Under the pieces are notes generated by a model, which saw only the letters and a program-made list of their open reading frames with translations, was not told the DNA's origin and searched no databases. Position numbers and translations under genes: made by a program. From Nectonema munidae (taxonomy: Eukaryota; Nematomorpha; Nectonematoida; Nectonematidae): a DNA stretch of 64,000 nucleotides. This document shows positions 24,890 to 35,384 of the stretch, one piece after another. The DNA is taken from assembly GCA_030549495.1 (NCBI GenBank), contig JAUIRK010000035.1, forward strand, positions 1 through 64,000, written 5' to 3'. The number at the start of each line of letters is the position of its first letter. Position 1 is the stretch's first letter.

Positions 24890-25163
24890 ATGGAAAATTG
24901 TTATGAAAATCATTTGAATTCGTTAGTGTTTGCAAATTCCGAAACTAGAAATAACATCAATATAAACGAAATAAACCTATCATATAAAGAATCTCTTGTA
25001 TCAGATTCTGTTCCTGCTTCTTTTCAGCCAAATAACACATGCAACATTAGACCAAAAAAAAAGCCAAGAGTTTCAAGTAAGTTTAAGGGAGAGCTTTGTC
25101 GTGTTTGTGGTGATAATGCTACAGGATATCACTATAAGGCTATAACTTGTGAAGGATGTAAAG
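24890..25163 (+). CDS. EcR-like nuclear receptor, exon 1: A/B domain and first zinc finger
   Basis: First of seven exons that join in phase to one open frame of 755 codons plus stop. Residues 1-69 are a short A/B region with a basic patch ([14 protein letters not shown]). Residues 70-91 are the first zinc finger, [20 protein letters not shown] then CK, with all four cysteines. An in-frame stop lies upstream at 24872-24874, so ATG 24890 is the first usable start; an overlapping ATG at 24886 opens a five-codon frame that might reduce initiation. The donor AAAG|GTATAT (phase 1) sits at the CEGCK|(G)FF boundary, where EcR genes also have an intron. Family: NR1H (EcR/FXR/LXR); the whole-gene call rests on the ligand domain. 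Confidence 0.85.
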
Positions 25164-25299
25164 GTATATTTATTACTATTTTTGTTAAATTTTTATATTT
25201 TTAATTCTTTGATTACTTTGTTTTATCACTTTAATCTTTGTATTTTCTGATATTTTTATTATCTAAAATATTAATAAGTGGATAACTAATACTTAATAA

Positions 25300-25690
25300 G
25301 TTATGTCTACTATGGTTTGCCCTCTAATAACCCCTATTCAGCTCGACCTAAAACGCGCACATTTTCAAAATTTGCGGGGAGGCGAACTTTTTTCAAAATT
25401 TATTATAAAAGTTTTTGTCCAATGAACACATCAACATTATTACCCGACCTTATACTTGCATTATAAGAAGTCAAATTACGTTGTTTATAATTCTGATTTC
25501 ATCACTACCTTCTAAGAGCTCAATGGTTTTTAAATTGGAGTCCGTGGTGCCTAGGCGATCGCGAAGCAATTCCATTGAGACCGAGATGGGGTCACTGTTG
25601 ATCGTTTTGCGCAACATATTGAATCTATATGGGTCATTTGCTATTTTCGCCAATAATTCACATTTAAATGTAAAGATTATTTGACAGAAT
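25300..25690 (-). other. Unrecognised protein-like relic on the minus strand
   Basis: The frame 25471-25653 reads NDPYRFNMLRKTINSDPIS then VSMELLRDRLGTTDSNLK and looks like real protein rather than AT-rich noise. Codon use and composition differ from the surroundings, and a GC-rich patch lies at 25540-25600. Past the stop, further minus-strand sequence also looks protein-like (NASIRSGNNVDVFIGQKL, then LPANFENVRVLGRAE). I do not recognise the family. It could be a processed pseudogene or part of an unknown transposon. No start or splice sites assigned. Confidence 0.3.
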
Positions 25691-25699
25691 AATATAAGG

Positions 25700-25850
25700 T
25701 AAATGTACCGTGGGGTGTTTTCATTGAGAAGGCATAATTGCGCCCCTTGTATCGAACTATGAGAAAGTAGGGTTCATGCGGAATCGAACCCAACCTTGAA
25801 TTATCGAAAACCAGTTAGTTGAACCCAACCAATCTTACTCTTGCCCTTTA
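25700..25850 (-). repeat. tRNA-derived SINE, family 2
   Basis: Minus strand: AGATTGGTTGGGTTCAAC head, B-box GGGTTCGATTCCGC, tail CATAGTTCGATACAAGGGGC and CTCAATGAAAACACCCCACG. Best-preserved copy with 18401 and 23656. Confidence 0.78.
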
Positions 25851-26119
25851 AAAGAATGAATAATTTAGTCTTTAAATTTAGTTAAACTATTTTTACTTCT
25901 TTATTGATTTTTAGGCCTAATTTGATAGATTTGACATTTGGTTTTACTGCATTAACCTTTTGGGAAGAGCATCATAAGCCTTTTTTGTTCTAAAGTGTTA
26001 GTATCCACTTTTTAAAAGCCCATAAATTGAAGCTTGCATTGGAAGTGAAGCACTAGAGTTCGATAAACCTAACTATTGACTATTTTAAACGTCAAACTGA
26101 ACGATTACACAAATCTAGG

Positions 26120-27120
26120 TTTGATAACATAAATGTTTTTGCAAAATATTAAGTATGGTTTAAAAAGTTTCAAAAAATCACACAACATAAGAGAACTGTT
26201 GATATTTCCTTGCTGCAAAGATATCATATTGAATGTGCTAAGAAGTTCTGAACATGAAAAGTTGAAACATATCTTCTTGCTAAACGATACCGTTAGAAGA
26301 CTAATAGGAAAATGTCCGATGAAATCTTAGACGGTTTTATTGATTCGGAATTCGATGTTCAACTTTTTTGCTCAGATTGATAAAACGTTCGATGCTGCAA
26401 ACTTATCTCAACCCTGCGTTTACCTACAATATGTATATGACAAAAACCTGGTAGAAAATTTTTTATTTGCCGAAACTCAGCAATAGAACAATTGTAAGAA
26501 AAACATTTGACAAAGTGATAAAATTTTTTAAAACACATGGTATTAAGTCGGAATCTGGCTAAGTAAAAATCTCCAGATGTAATTGATACACAGTGCGCCG
26601 AGCCATAAAACCATACCCGATGAGTTGAAAAATGTCTTTAATGAAGTCATTAAAACAGTATATTTCATTAAAGCAAATGCTTCAAATCTTGTTTGTTTTC
26701 AATTTGAAAAACTCTTGCTGCACTCAAACATGAGGTGACTTTCCAAAGGTTATCCAAACGATACTATGGAAAGAAATCCAGAAATTTCTGGAAGGCAAAA
26801 CCTTGCGCTGCAAGGAAAAGAGATCAGAGTACTCCATTGTAATAAAAAAAATGTCAGTTTATGAAATGATGCTGGGATAATTACATTCGTTGACAAAAAA
26901 AATTTTGCTCATTGAAATGTCACAGTCTTATGCTGATGTTGCAAAGATGGCTCTGAAAGTTCTGATTCGATATACCACTCCATATGATTATGAGCAAGCG
27001 TTTTCCATGTTTCTTGCCATTGAACCCAAATCCTGAAACAAATTGGAAGTGAGTAATGATATTGGAGTTGCATTAGCAAAACTGGTTTAGATGAAGTAGA
27101 TCCATCCATTCCATTTACTT
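26120..27120 (+). mobile_element. hAT transposase fossil (ZBED5/SCAND3-like)
   Basis: Plus-strand pieces in order: KSFKKSHNIRELLIFPCC, LLNDTVRRLIGKMSDEILDG, QIDKTFDAANLSQP (position of the first catalytic Asp), HKTIPDELKNVFNEVIKTVY, FIKANASNLVCFQFEKLLLH. The last is the C-terminal dimerisation region VLIRYTTPYDYEQAFSMFL with RNKLEVSNDIGVAL-like sequence near 27030. Relatives of the ZBED5/SCAND3 group show the same order. Several frameshifts and stops; no terminal repeats located. Fairly old. Confidence 0.72.
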
Positions 27121-27676
27121 ATTTATTGGATTATTCAGACAATTTTTAAATAAACAATTGTGTCAATTTTTTTAGTACAATAGTTTACATGTTATTTTAA
27201 TTTTTCTTAAATGAGGCCTCGAGCTATTAAGAAATTATAGAGAGACCGCTATGCCGAAAATTTTTAGAAAGTTTGTAAACCACTCTTTAACCTCAACAAG
27301 AAAACAAATGCTATACTCTAATCAAGTGAAAGTTTTATACAATGATTCTAAAAATCATCTCTTTTGTAAATCTTTAGGCAACAGAATTTTTTGTTAAGCC
27401 CATTTTATATTTTGTGTTAGAAGGTTAAAAATGTCTTTGTCTTCTAAAGACCATATGGAAAGGGTTGTATTAGAGGACTCATTGGTAATACAGTCAGACT
27501 TCATTTATCCGACAGTAAATTATTTGACAAACCCACTATCCGATCCAAGATTTATTAGGAGCTAAATAATTTTTCTCAGCGTCTCATCTCACTAATTGTC
27601 AGCAAGCCTGGTTCATAACAAAATAATAGGAAAGCCAAAAGCGCTGCTTGAGTGATTATTTGATGATATATAGGAT
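27121..27676. other. Spacer; possible lone Tigger-like end at 27489
   Basis: TACAGTCAGACTTCATTTAT with ATCCGACAG at 27488-27515 resembles a Tigger-type terminal repeat, but no partner end was found. Nothing else recognised. Confidence 0.25.
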
Positions 27677-27820
27677 TTGGGGGAGTGAGTGTGGATACCA
27701 CTAGTGCTTAGATACCACTAGATCTTGGCTTCGATCCAGCATCACTCCTTCTTTAGTTTGCAGTTCAACACAAACACGGCAATTACGTCTTTTTGATGAA
27801 AACTAGCCAAAATGCCTCCG
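27677..27820 (+). repeat. tRNA-derived SINE, family 2 (diverged)
   Basis: GGGAGTGAGTGTGGATACCA head, B-box-like GGCTTCGATCCAGC, tail TTCAACACAAACACGGCAAT and TTTTTGATGAAAACTAGCC. Confidence 0.6.
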
Positions 27821-30239
27821 CCGTATTGTTGTGATGAATGAATAAGACTTATTGAAGCACCTCCCCTCTCTTCTTCAGTAGTTGTGTCATCTTTTTAAGA
27901 AGCTCTTTTGTTATCGTTTATCCTGCCTATCTTTCACTTCTTCTCATGCAATGCTTTGCGTTTGACTGCAAAATGTTCTTCTTTATCACAAAATACGCAA
28001 CCTTCTGCTTATTGTGTTTAAGTCACGCCATACATATCTCCATTCAGATATTTTTGTAGTCTCAAAACCCTATCTTACTTTATTTATATGCGCATTTTTG
28101 GATTAAAAGTAGAATATTTTACTAAAATTTTATACGAGACCTTCTAGCTATACGTTGAAGTGTACAATTATTTTGTTGTGAAATTATAACATATTTCTTA
28201 CAACACGATTCACGTGCTATTTTATTTATACCATTTACACAATGGTGTGCTTTTGATAATAGTTTGGACGGTGAAGTCGCTTTCACTCTTAACTATTTTT
28301 CAACATTTTGTATAGTACTAAGCGTTTGCCCATGATTTTGGAAGAAGAGCTAACTTTTAAAGTTGGACACAGCCTCATACCTTAGAGCTCATGGAGTTTT
28401 CATTATCATGCAACTAAAAACAAAATCCAAGAAAATAATGCTAGATTTTCTTCTTAAATTTTCTTTTATAAATTCTCATTTTCACGATAGGGATAACTTT
28501 GTTTTCAGCTTCAATATCTGAAAAATATTCATACAAGTTTTCTTTTTAAAAAACTTCAATTTAATAATCGATTACTTAAATTAATTATTTAGTTAAGAAG
28601 CTATTTTCTTATTTTTGATAAAAAGTGTGGAATCTAACTCTTTGCCTCACGTTCCGGTGATTTTCAGATTATGTTATAGAATTAGTCCAAAGTTTTTAGT
28701 GATCATTGATTGCTGAACAGTTTTGCTCGTATATTTTAGCATCAAATCAAAAAGATATTCAAAAAATCTTTTAAGATTTGATGAATTATGTTCTAAATGT
28801 AGCTATCATTGTGAAAGCACAAAATCATCATTATTTATTCCCTATTTTATGTTTCATCTGGGATAAGAAAATCATTTATGAAACAAAATCAGTTGAGTTT
28901 TGAATTTGAATTTTTCTTAGTTTTGAGTGAAAAAAGGCGTATGAAGTTTTTTATCGTTCAGAATAAGTTTGTAAGCATAACTTTTCGATGAATATGAAGG
29001 CTTTTAAGAAAAAGCATCCATTTCCAGGTGAAAAAATGGTTAATGTTTAACCCGAAATTCTATATTTTTAGTTTTTTCAGGAATTTTACTAAGAATTTAG
29101 ATTTTATTCTGATGATCAATATGAAAAATTCAATTTTCAACATAATCAATTTTAAGGAGTTTTTTAGGATTGGGTAAGAACTGAATTGTTTTTTTCGCCA
29201 CATGTGGGTTCTCTGAATTTTATGTTACGCTTAACACATTTAGTCATGCTTAAAGTTTAGATTTTTAAATAATTTTGATGTATTGTTTGATAGGATAATT
29301 TTTAAGTCAAGTTAATAAATTTTTTACACAATATTCAATGAGTTAAAAGCTAGGATTCTTTTACACTCGATGCATCATACTTGGCATCACATTTTAAGTC
29401 GGGAATCATTGATATGCAATGTTCTATGATAAAAACAACATTTTTATAACCAAAAAATCGTTGATTTTAATGAATATTTTGTTTCTACATATCCGAAAGT
29501 AACTTCATTGGATTCAAATTTTCTATGTATATTATTGGTACATTAAGCATATTTACGAGAAAATTTTTAGTCGTCAATAAGGCACGTCACCAAACAAGAT
29601 TTACAACTGCTCATATGAATAATACTTTAACCGTTTCCTCGGATCGATATTTAACTTATGATTCTGATGAAATTGCTAAATTTGGAAATTCGAAAAAGAA
29701 AAATTAAGAATAAAAAGATCCTTTATTGCTAATTTAATGAACCCTTGTAATTGTAACTTGAATCTTTGTTTCGAAATCTGGCCAGTATGTAATTTCAGTC
29801 TCACACTCCTGGTATATAGAGTGAAAGGAAAATATACCGTAAAGTATAAATTATGGTTCAAAAACAAATTCGCGAATATACATTTGTAAAGGTGGTTTTT
29901 GATTTTATATGTGAAAGATGATAATTTTTTTATAAAAATTCATATATAAAAATTGAAATACTGAAATTTGAGTTCACTAAAACTTTGTCATTGGCCAAAT
30001 TTTGGTCAAAATTTCTTAATTTATTAGACTTATGAAGGATAAAAAATATCAAAGGGCATAACTATGTTAAATGTGTAAATAAAGATTATCACGAAGAAAA
30101 ATAACGAGCTAAATTTTCAAAATTAGATTTGTAATTACTTAGTGCTATTCTTTTAGCAGCTATCTAAATGTAGGTTTCTTAAAGTAGACCTATATTTATT
30201 TTCTGTCATATCTCTTATTGGATCTAGTTAATTTCTCTA
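27821..30239. other. Intronic AT-rich DNA, nothing recognised
   Basis: 2.4 kb of receptor intron 1 with only short random frames (for example 29525-29707 +). No transposon end, SINE or exon identified. Confidence 0.5.
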
Positions 30240-31912
30240 TAAATTCAGCAAAATGTGGGGAGCCAGATCTCTGCATTCCAAATATATTTCTCGCCTTATT
30301 TATATTTTTATTCCAATTGACAAAGCCTGGATACGTTTGAAATGTTTTGTTCATCACTCACATCTGCTGCGTTTTTCGGGAAAAAGGGTAGGTGCGAGTG
30401 CAAGAAATGTAATTTCAAGGACATTTTACATCCTAGTTTGTGCTAGGAATCAATTAAGCTTTCAACCAAGATTTCCCTCTGAGATTCTTGATGTTTACCT
30501 AAAAGGCTATTGCAAACATTTTTGAACGAAACCCAGGCATTCAGCTCCTTTTCATCCATTTGTAATTCAAAATGTGGATCAAAAAATAGTTTGCGTATTT
30601 AAGGGCCTACAAATATGCCTTCCTTGATTTTCGCATCACTTATTTTTGGGAAAAGTTTTTTCAGGTACAAAAAACAGGGCTTTTCATGATCAAGGGCCTT
30701 TGTGAATTGCTTTTTCAGCCCTAGCTTTATATGCAAAGGTGGCAAAATAACATTTTCTTTTTTAACTAGCGGTTGATTTATAACATTGTAAGATCTCGGG
30801 ATAATGCAATCCCTCGGTGGCCATTCTGTACGAACATAATGTTCGGCTCTGGCTCGGCTATCCCATTTGCACAGGAAGCACATGAATTTAGTATAACCTG
30901 TTTGAAGGCCATTCAAAATTGCAACTACTTTTAGATCAGCACAAATGAGCCATTCGTGATCTGAGTAATTGATTTTTTTCAAAATGAATGACAAATTTTT
31001 GTAAGTCTCTCTTAAAATTATAGAATGTGCTATAGGAACTGAAGGCAGTTTGTTTCCTGTGTAACAAAACTACTTTTATACTATAAAGAGAGCCATCGAT
31101 GAACAACCTCCATTCTGTGGCCTCATTCGAGAGCGTTGAATAGCCCCGCAATGTTATTACAAAATGTTAAATTGTTCTCTAAAGAAAAAAACTTCTCCAA
31201 GTCTTCAGAGCGCTTTTTGAATGCCGTCACGCGAACATCAGTTTTAACTGAATTCCATTCTTGAAGTCTAGAAGTGCTAAGCTGACTAGACTCTTTGGTA
31301 AGTTTAAGGTCCCGAACAAGATCACAAAGACGAGCTTGATTGACAAATAAAGGTTTTTTTTCGGAACAAGCTGGGGCTGAGAAGGTGATATCTTGTGCTT
31401 CGGAATCATCAATTGAGTCATCGCTTTCAGAAGAGAACGTTAGTGGTGGAATAGGTACTGGTATATGTTCAGAATGGGGTACCGGTCTTATGACTGAATC
31501 CAAATTAGGGTACACTAATTCTTTCTTTCCTTTTTTGTTGCAACCTATATAAAAAAAATATTTTGTTTTAAATAAAAGCAACATAAACTAGGAAATCATA
31601 AAAACTAAGCATCAATATTAGTGATGCAAAAGTAACAATCTGATGAATGATCCTTAGGTTCACGCCATATCATCGGTACGCCAAAGCCTAAACCTTTTCC
31701 TTTACCACAAACCCATGAGGATAGAGCACTCGAGCATTTAACGCAGCAGATGTGAGGAGGCCAGTTTTTATCCTGATATCGACTTCACACCCAAAATAAC
31801 TTTTATATAGCCTTTTAACTCTCTGAGTGATTCTCCTCTTGTATTTATTGAGTGTTAGCTCCCCGCAAATAAAACAAAATTTATCAGCTGGATTTTTACA
31901 ATTCCTTGGCAT
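30240..31912 (-). pseudogene. Relic of a multi-copy arthropod transposase-like gene
   Basis: Minus-strand pieces in order: 31688-31912 MPRNCKNPADKFCFICGELT; near 31620-31670 VPMIWREPKDHSSDCYFCI; 31123-31584 YPNLDSVIRPVPHSEHIPVP; 30599-30994 ADLKVVAILNGLQTGYTKFM, CFLCKWDSRARAEHYV, LPPLHIKLGLKKQFTKALDH. Beyond that come WVSFKNVCNSLLGKHQ and an EKYIWNAEIWLP-like end near 30250. From memory, proteins with this exact order of blocks are found in many copies in aphid, hydra and crustacean genomes, which is why I treat it as mobile. I cannot name the superfamily. Two Cys pairs near the N-terminus suggest a zinc-binding domain. The copy is broken several times and sits inside receptor intron 1. Confidence 0.6.
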
Positions 31913-32365
31913 TATTCTCAGTATATTATAAAAAATGTTTCAAAATTCAAAAAAAAGTTAGAAAAAAGTTATTTTATGAAAAAAATAATAATTTCATGTG
32001 TAGAAATAGAAATTTTCATCTAAGTGTAGTATTTTGCAAATCACCCATTTACGCAGAACTGGAGGGTATACGAAAAAAAAACATTATGATTTTCGTATTC
32101 TACACAAAATTTCGTATCGGAAAATGATAATCTGGTTGCCGTATTTTTTTCATCGTCGTTCAGTGAATCTTTCTAAAATACAAGTAATGTTTTAATTTTA
32201 TTCACCCTTAAGCGTATCTTTCTTGGTAGTTTATATTAAATTGTACTAAACCTACTTATAATCCAACTTTTCACATATTTAATAAATACAGATTTTTTCA
32301 GATTGTAAAATTTGGTAAACTGAACTTTATTTATAACGTAATTTTAACGAGTAAAAGTATCTTAA

Positions 32366-32473
32366 TTAGTTTCGACAAGTTACTGCCTTTTTCAGAGGAA
32401 AAAAATGAGATCTTTTCCACTCATATCTTTTCTTCTCTGAAGAAGGCACCCTCTTGTAGAAACTAGTTAGAAT
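32366..32473. repeat. Foldback repeat, ~33 bp arms
   Basis: AGTTTCGACAAGTTACTGCC and TTTTTCAGAG on the left pair with the right arm, which reads inward as AGTTTCTACAAGAGGGTGCC and TTCTTCAGAG. The loop is about 40 bp. Ends are not defined by a target duplication. Confidence 0.7.
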
Positions 32474-32551
32474 TCGCATATTTAGTAATAAAATGGCAAA
32501 ACTAAAATGGGCAAATATAAGCTGAATATCAGGTAATATATTGACCATTGT
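32472..32551 (+). repeat. 75-80 bp dispersed repeat, copy 1
   Basis: AGAATTCGCATATTTAGTAA through ATATTGACCATTGTTG is repeated almost exactly at 34066-34142. This copy has a few extra bases (AAATGGGC). It starts right at the edge of the foldback. Confidence 0.85.
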
Positions 32552-32569
32552 TGCGAAGTCTAAGGGAAA

Positions 32570-32760
32570 GTACCCAACCCCAACTGCTAGTACTTTTAAA
32601 AAGCCGTCTTCAATTCCAAATACTTAAATTTAAATCTTTTAAATCCAACTTTTAACTCCGTCTTACGGAAATTATTTTTTTAACACTTGAAAAAATCCAA
32701 CTCTGACACGTAAATTTTATTAGATGTCTACTCCGACTTTGACTGTGCAATCTTGCCAGA
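32570..32760 (-). repeat. Diverged satellite monomer(s)
   Basis: Read on the minus strand, GTGTCAGAGTTGGATTTTTT and AAAGTCGGAGT match blocks of the 1-5904 satellite, in an order like that of the monomer. It is a lone diverged copy about 27 kb from the array. Confidence 0.5.
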
Positions 32761-33055
32761 GACAACTTGATTTATTTTAATTAGTAGATACGTTAATGCA
32801 GTGTCGATTTAATAGAAACTCATCAATGGTTTTCTGAAATTCTTGATATCTTTCTTATAATTTGTCTTAATTTAAAAAGGTGTAGACAACTAAAAATACC
32901 ATATTTTGTTATTTTTCCATTAAAACACTTTACCTATATGATATTCTTTGTGTTTCTATTACATCGCAAATGAGTTGTTTTAAGCCTATTTCTTTGAATC
33001 ATTCCATAACTAAGAGCGTAAAAATCTCAACATTTTCTTACTTGTTTTTTTTTAG

Positions 33056-33199
33056 TTTTTTTCTTGAGAAATGTTTCGGAAAAAACCGAAACTAGTCAAT
33101 GCGCTACCGGTGGCAATTGTAAGATGGATATGTACACGCGAAGAAAGTGTAAATTTTGTCGCTTCAAAAAGTGCCTTGTTGTTGGAATGCAGCCTGATT
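33056..33199 (+). CDS. EcR-like nuclear receptor, exon 2: second zinc finger
   Basis: Acceptor TTTTTTTTTAG, entry phase 1, exit phase 1 at CCTGATT|GTATCA. Encodes residues 92-139: (V)FFLRNVSEKTETSQC, ATGGNC, KMDMYTRRKC, KFC, RFKKCLVVGMQPD. The second finger keeps C-x5-C-x9-C-x2-C. DMY.RRKC..CR.KKCL.VGM.P matches EcR (MDMYMRRKCQECRLKKCL.VGMRPE) better than any other subfamily I know, and the exit intron sits at the same P(D/E)|C place as in EcR. Odd points: the phase-1 join makes residue 92 Val, so the P-box reads EGCKV instead of EGCKG; FFRRS is FFLRN; and the stretch from FF to the fifth Cys is one residue longer than in EcR. Confidence 0.85.
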
Positions 33200-34007
33200 G
33201 TATCATTTTTATTTAGTTTTTGCGCTTTTTTTTAAACATGTCATATCATCAGGTAGCACTGTTGCGGCTATCACATAAATTTTGCTTTTTCTCATTAAGT
33301 TATTTTGTTTTTTTAATTAGTACTAATTGAGAGAGTTAGTTAATTACTTTTAACGGAAATATTCCTGGAAAATTCACAAAATTAAAATGTGCCATGATTC
33401 CTAAAATGTAAGAGTTAACGCTTTGAGGACAACAATTTTGAAGACTAATCCTCTGCTTTATTTTTCAATGCAATTTTATATATCTAAATCAGGCGCTTTT
33501 CAATTTTTGAGACACCGGTATCCCACCGGTCCTCAAAAGGTTGAGCAATCAAGAGAAATTATGAACATAACATGAAAAACCGTTGCGTGTTGTAAACCGT
33601 TCTAAAACAGGATTTAAATATAAGATGAAGCGTCTTTTTTTTATATCCTAAAGTGTAGCATTGTTTCTTTGAAAAGTTTTGACTGGAAGTAAGATTTTTA
33701 AATTTCAACGATTTTTTAAATAAGATGTTTATATAATTTGGCAAAACCAATATATACACTTGTTTGTTACAAATATTTTACTTGATATACTATTTCTTGA
33801 TATTTTGTTGTAGTCTCCCTTAGTATTGCCAGGCCATTAATATCAAAATTCCTTTCATCATGATAATCATCGATCTAACATTCTAATCTTTTGCACCCAA
33901 TGTTCTCTCTATTCTATAGTCTATACTCTATAGTAACTTATGCGGTAAAACAGGAGTGCGAACCTGATAACTCCTTCAATAATCATTTTAGCAGCTACAG
34001 ATGCAAC

Positions 34008-34182
34008 GACCAGAATAATATAATCAGACGATATCTAATGTAAAGTAGAAGATTTGTATTAAAGAATTCGCATATTTAGTAATAAAATGGCAAAACTATC
34101 AAATATAAGCTGAATATCAGCTAATATATTGACCATTGTTGGCGATTTTATTTTTGTAAAGTCGACTGTGGTCGATAACCGC
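34008..34182 (-). mobile_element. TTAA-type MITE (copy 2), with internal 75 bp repeat
   Basis: GACCAGAATAATATAATCAG ... GTAAAGTAGAAGATTTGTAT and GTCGACTGTGGTCGATAACC match the MITE at 36699-36827 in inverted orientation. TTAA follows at 34183-34186. The middle is replaced by the 75 bp repeat (34066-34142) also found at 32472. The left terminus has decayed. Confidence 0.7.
34066..34142 (+). repeat. 75-80 bp dispersed repeat, copy 2
   Basis: Near-identical to 32472-32551. Here it lies inside a MITE, in place of the interior seen in the 36699 copy. Confidence 0.85.
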
Positions 34183-34824
34183 TTAATTTCACTCTTCTTG
34201 AATTGAATACAAATAAAATAAAATACTTTTGCTTAAAAAAGTGTATACTTAAAAATTTCTATATAAAATATAAAGAATATGGACTTTTCCGAGTAAATAT
34301 TATTGAAAAAAGCCTCTCCACAATGTAAGAAAGTGTGTACTGACGTCGTAAACCCAAATGTTTCTTTCATGTTTTTATCGGTGCAAGACATTTCTTGCCC
34401 AGTTGTGTTTATACTAAATGACCAAATTACGTAGCAAGAATGCCTTGGTTACGAAATGTCTTCTCGTTTTCATCAAATAATATTTTACTCGTTAATTTGT
34501 TAAATCTAGGTTCGACTTCAACACATTTGCGCCTGTTTTTCTTATTTTCAATGTGGAATACAACGAATCAGTGTAATCAATCACGATCAATCAGAATTGT
34601 CATTTTTCCAATCTGTGTTGTGCATTCCTTATAGATTACAAATTTGAAATATCCATGTGTTGTGTACGCGTGATATTAGATCTTTTTTATTGAGATGAGC
34701 CTTTGATTGATAAGAAATATTATGTGGGAAACGCTCACATGCAGCACACTTTACTCGAGATATTCACTTATACTATTTCATTATCATATATGTATGGGAC
34801 AGCGGCATAACAACTAGTTAAACT

Positions 34825-35375
34825 GAATTCGAGGCAAAACGCCCCGAAACCAAGACACCCGATATAAGAACGTCTGAAACTTGAATCTACAAAAAATATT
34901 TAAAAATTTAGGATTTTTTCTTGTATCTACGTTTTTTCCAATTATTACTTTATATATTTTTTCTAAGAAATATGTTAAATTTAACACTTTGTTGTTTCAC
35001 ACGAAAAAAAAACAGATACAAGATTACTAATTTATCAATCTTATCGAATCGAACTACTCCTGAAATTTTGAACCAAAATCAGAAATTATTTATATTCTTG
35101 ATTTCCTGTTTAAATTAGTCACATCTTTTCTGGTTTCAAACTGATTTTCCGTTTAAATAGGTATTTAATTGTTTTTCAAACCAAAAAAATAATGTATTTT
35201 TGTATGATCACTTTTATCTTTCAAGTCAAATTGATCACTATCATTTTGTGTCAAATCGATCGTTTTGAAAACTGTCCCAATAGAATAAACTTCAAAAAAT
35301 AGTAACGTCCGAATTATTATTTCCGGGCGTTTTGGTTTCGGGGGTTTTGGTTTTTGGGCGTTTTAACCTGGCACC
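34825..35375. mobile_element. MITE with 9 bp target duplication (MULE-like)
   Basis: A 551 bp non-coding element. The 9-mer AGTTAAACT is present on both sides (34816-34824 and 35376-35384). The ends are imperfect inverted repeats: GAATTCGAGGCAAAACGCCC on the left, and GGTGCCAGGTTAAAACGCCC when the right end is read inward; both continue with AAACCAA-rich sequence. A 9 bp duplication suggests Mutator-like elements. No transposase frame. Confidence 0.7.
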
Positions 35376-35384
35376 AGTTAAACT

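Larger units (their letters stand above)
25164..33055 (+). other. Receptor intron 1
   Basis: 7.9 kb. It holds a SINE, a hAT fossil, a transposase-like multi-copy gene relic, a small foldback, part of a 75 bp repeat pair and a diverged satellite monomer. It ends in TTGTTTTTTTTTAG. Confidence 0.8.

Noticed and set aside
30253-30525. 90-codon plus-strand ORF
   Set aside because: Lies opposite the end of the transposase-like relic, which explains the composition.
33181-33230. Reading receptor exon 2 on to the TAG at 33218 as a truncated receptor
   Set aside because: The GT at 33200 joins exon 3 in phase at the conserved P(D/E)|C intron position, giving a full ligand domain.
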